Notes under the pieces: generated by a model
What the model saw: only the letters and a program-made list of their open reading frames with translations
Told to the model about the DNA's origin: nothing
Databases searched by the model: none
Source of the DNA: Strongylocentrotus purpuratus
Taxonomy: Eukaryota > Echinodermata > Echinoidea > Camarodonta > Strongylocentrotidae
Assembly: GCF_000002235.5 (NCBI RefSeq)
Contig: NW_022145612.1
Location: forward strand, 14,624,809 to 14,688,808
Direction: 5' to 3'
Length of the DNA stretch: 64,000 bases
In this document: positions 62,667-64,000 of the stretch, one piece after another
How positions within the stretch are numbered: position 1 is the stretch's first letter
Layout of the letters: each line of letters starts with the position of its first letter
Made by a program: the position numbers and the translations under genes

Positions 62667-63664
62667 ATAAAGATGGCCACTAACAGCAACCACCCGTTCA
62701 ACCCATCAAACCTGGTCGTCAAGGATTACATTCCCAACTCCATGACCAATGTTGGCATTCTGAGCATTGCATTACCGGGTTTCGCTGTCATCTTCATCGC
62801 AGTATGGCTTCTGACTGCTAAGGACTTCCATGGACGTCCCATCCCTTGGGCCAGCGGGCTATGCTGGCTTGGTTTGGTCTGTGCGGTATGATACATTGTG
62901 TCCTGGAAGGCTATTTCAGTGTTTTCTATGAGACCATCCCCAGCAAGACGGATTTCTTGGGTCAGATCTGTAAGTTGAGGTCTTCATATTCCATGGAATT
63001 TTTTCACTTTTCAATCAGTTATTTTTATGTGATACCATCAAGATTTAAATTTACCAATGCACCAATATTTAAAGTACCACTTTCTAGAGTCATACATTTA
63101 TATAATAATAATAATATTCAGCTTTTATATAGCGCTTAGGTAATACATCTCGGAAGTCTCTATACTAAGCGCTTTACGGATATACTATTTGTGATTGCAG
63201 CAGATTATATATATGGTACATGTACTATATTATGTCTATTTGGTTTATGTATCTGTGCATTCCCTTATTATTGATATACTATTTTTGCAACTATAGGGGG
63301 CTGCAATCTACAAGCCCAGCTTTTTAGCAGTCCCCTCCTTTTCAGCCGCCCCCTCCATGACCAACCTGTTTTATATGCCTGTTGTACACTGTGGACCAAT
63401 TACAAATATATTGTTTAGTTTCATTGTTTTACTGTGTACAATGCAATCCCATGTACTTTATTTATTTTGTTGGAAATAGAAATAAACAAAATGAGTTTTC
63501 ATGTGAACAATCATTTTCAAGTAGTTCTATTCCCTCTTACATTGCCTGATTTCATTATTCCCCCATTTCATTATTCCCCCTTTTTCTATTATTCCCTCTT
63601 TTTCTATTATTTTCTCTTATTCTTCAGGGAAGGAATATGGGAAAGGAGACAGCCGTTATGTAAT
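62667..63664 (+). CDS. EBP: Emopamil-binding protein (sterol delta8-delta7 isomerase), 5' part, runs off the window
   Basis: An acceptor at 62665-62666 precedes ATG at 62673. The first coding exon ends at 62969 (donor GTAAGT) and the next is 63628-63664 (phase 1 in, phase 2 out); the rest lies beyond 64000. EBP is an ER membrane enzyme of cholesterol synthesis that moves the ring double bond from C8 to C7. The match to human is clear: KDYIPNSMTNVGI then a hydrophobic helix, CGMIHCVLEGYFSVFYE and WKEYGKGDSRYVM (human CGFIHLVIEGWF and WKEYAKGDSRYI). The His and Glu of IHCVLEG equal the active-site His76 and Glu80. The frame changes inside the first exon near 62855-62885: the opening frame ends in TGA at 62889-62891, while the conserved protein continues in another frame. 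About five extra bases (one CTTGG unit) would explain it. This could be a real lesion, an allele or an assembly error. Confidence 0.9.
63105..63185. repeat. Palindromic AGCGCTT repeat in EBP intron
   Basis: TTATATAGCGCTTAGGTAAT and its partner ACTAAGCGCTTTACGG form a short imperfect palindrome, preceded by (AAT)n. Repeats of this AGCGCTTTA type are common in marine invertebrate genomes. Confidence 0.5.
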
Positions 63665-64000
63665 GTAAGTATTTAATTATAGAAGTTGTAGGTTGCCAAA
63701 ATTTCGCTAATCTTCCCTTTTATGATCAAGGCATGAATCGTCCAGCTGCACAGAAAGATGCACTGACAAGTGAATTTGCCTTTTGTACCTTCATGAGGGG
63801 TGAGGTGTAAATTAAGTAAAATGTTTGTCTTCATTTCTGATGGTGATATATTATTTTGTATAGAATTAAACTGCATGTACATTGAATGGTCAAGACTAAT
63901 AAGTCTAAATAAGACTAAATAAGTGAATATCTGCCAAACAATGTTCATTTTTTCCAGTGTATTTTCGGATCAATTCACGAAAGTTTATCTTAGTATCATT

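Overview
This is a eukaryotic, intron-rich, AT-biased animal window. The residues of its NAA10, HEXIM, EBP and EFCAB12-like genes, together with the many short DNA transposons, foldback elements, G/C homopolymers and degenerate minisatellites, suggest a marine deuterostome. An echinoderm, most likely a sea urchin, is the best guess. Species was not determined.

Layout: 0-13.9 kb is mostly repeats. It holds two possible exons of an unidentified minus-strand gene at the left edge, several terminal-inverted-repeat (TIR) elements and a 1.2-kb minisatellite. At 14.0-25.0 kb on the plus strand lies an EF-hand gene of EFCAB12 type, with 11 coding exons whose phases all join into 693 residues. At 28.2-42.6 kb on the minus strand lies NAA10, the catalytic subunit of the NatA N-terminal acetyltransferase. 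Its proposed last intron contains a second, unidentified minus-strand gene (33.6-37.2 kb). A GA tract and a second copy of the 8.6-kb minisatellite, in the opposite orientation, follow at 42.8-44.6 kb. At 46.5-47.2 kb are two weak candidate exons. At 47.76-48.68 kb on the minus strand is a single-exon HEXIM homologue, an inhibitor of P-TEFb and so of transcription elongation. About 0.4 kb upstream of HEXIM begins a 3.3-kb foldback element whose arms are almost identical. At 53.6-54.1 kb is a CAT/ATC-type simple repeat, and at 54.4-56.0 kb an SGNH-hydrolase-like fragment with a possible upstream first exon. From 59.5 kb there is a CpG-rich segment with E-boxes and an SRE-like site. EBP (sterol delta8-delta7 isomerase) starts at 62.67 kb on the plus strand and runs off the right edge; its first coding exon contains a frame change.

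The host genes act in unrelated processes: protein N-acetylation, transcription elongation control, sterol synthesis, and calcium-binding with possible ciliary links. They do not form an operon-like unit. The notable biology is in the mobile DNA. There are three TTAA-flanked MITE families (two present twice), a Mutator-like element with a 9-bp target duplication, an hAT-like element with an 8-bp duplication, a self-nested TIR pair, a tRNA-like SINE with a CA tail in three forms, and the foldback element beside HEXIM. No viral or LTR element, CRISPR array or rRNA gene was recognised.
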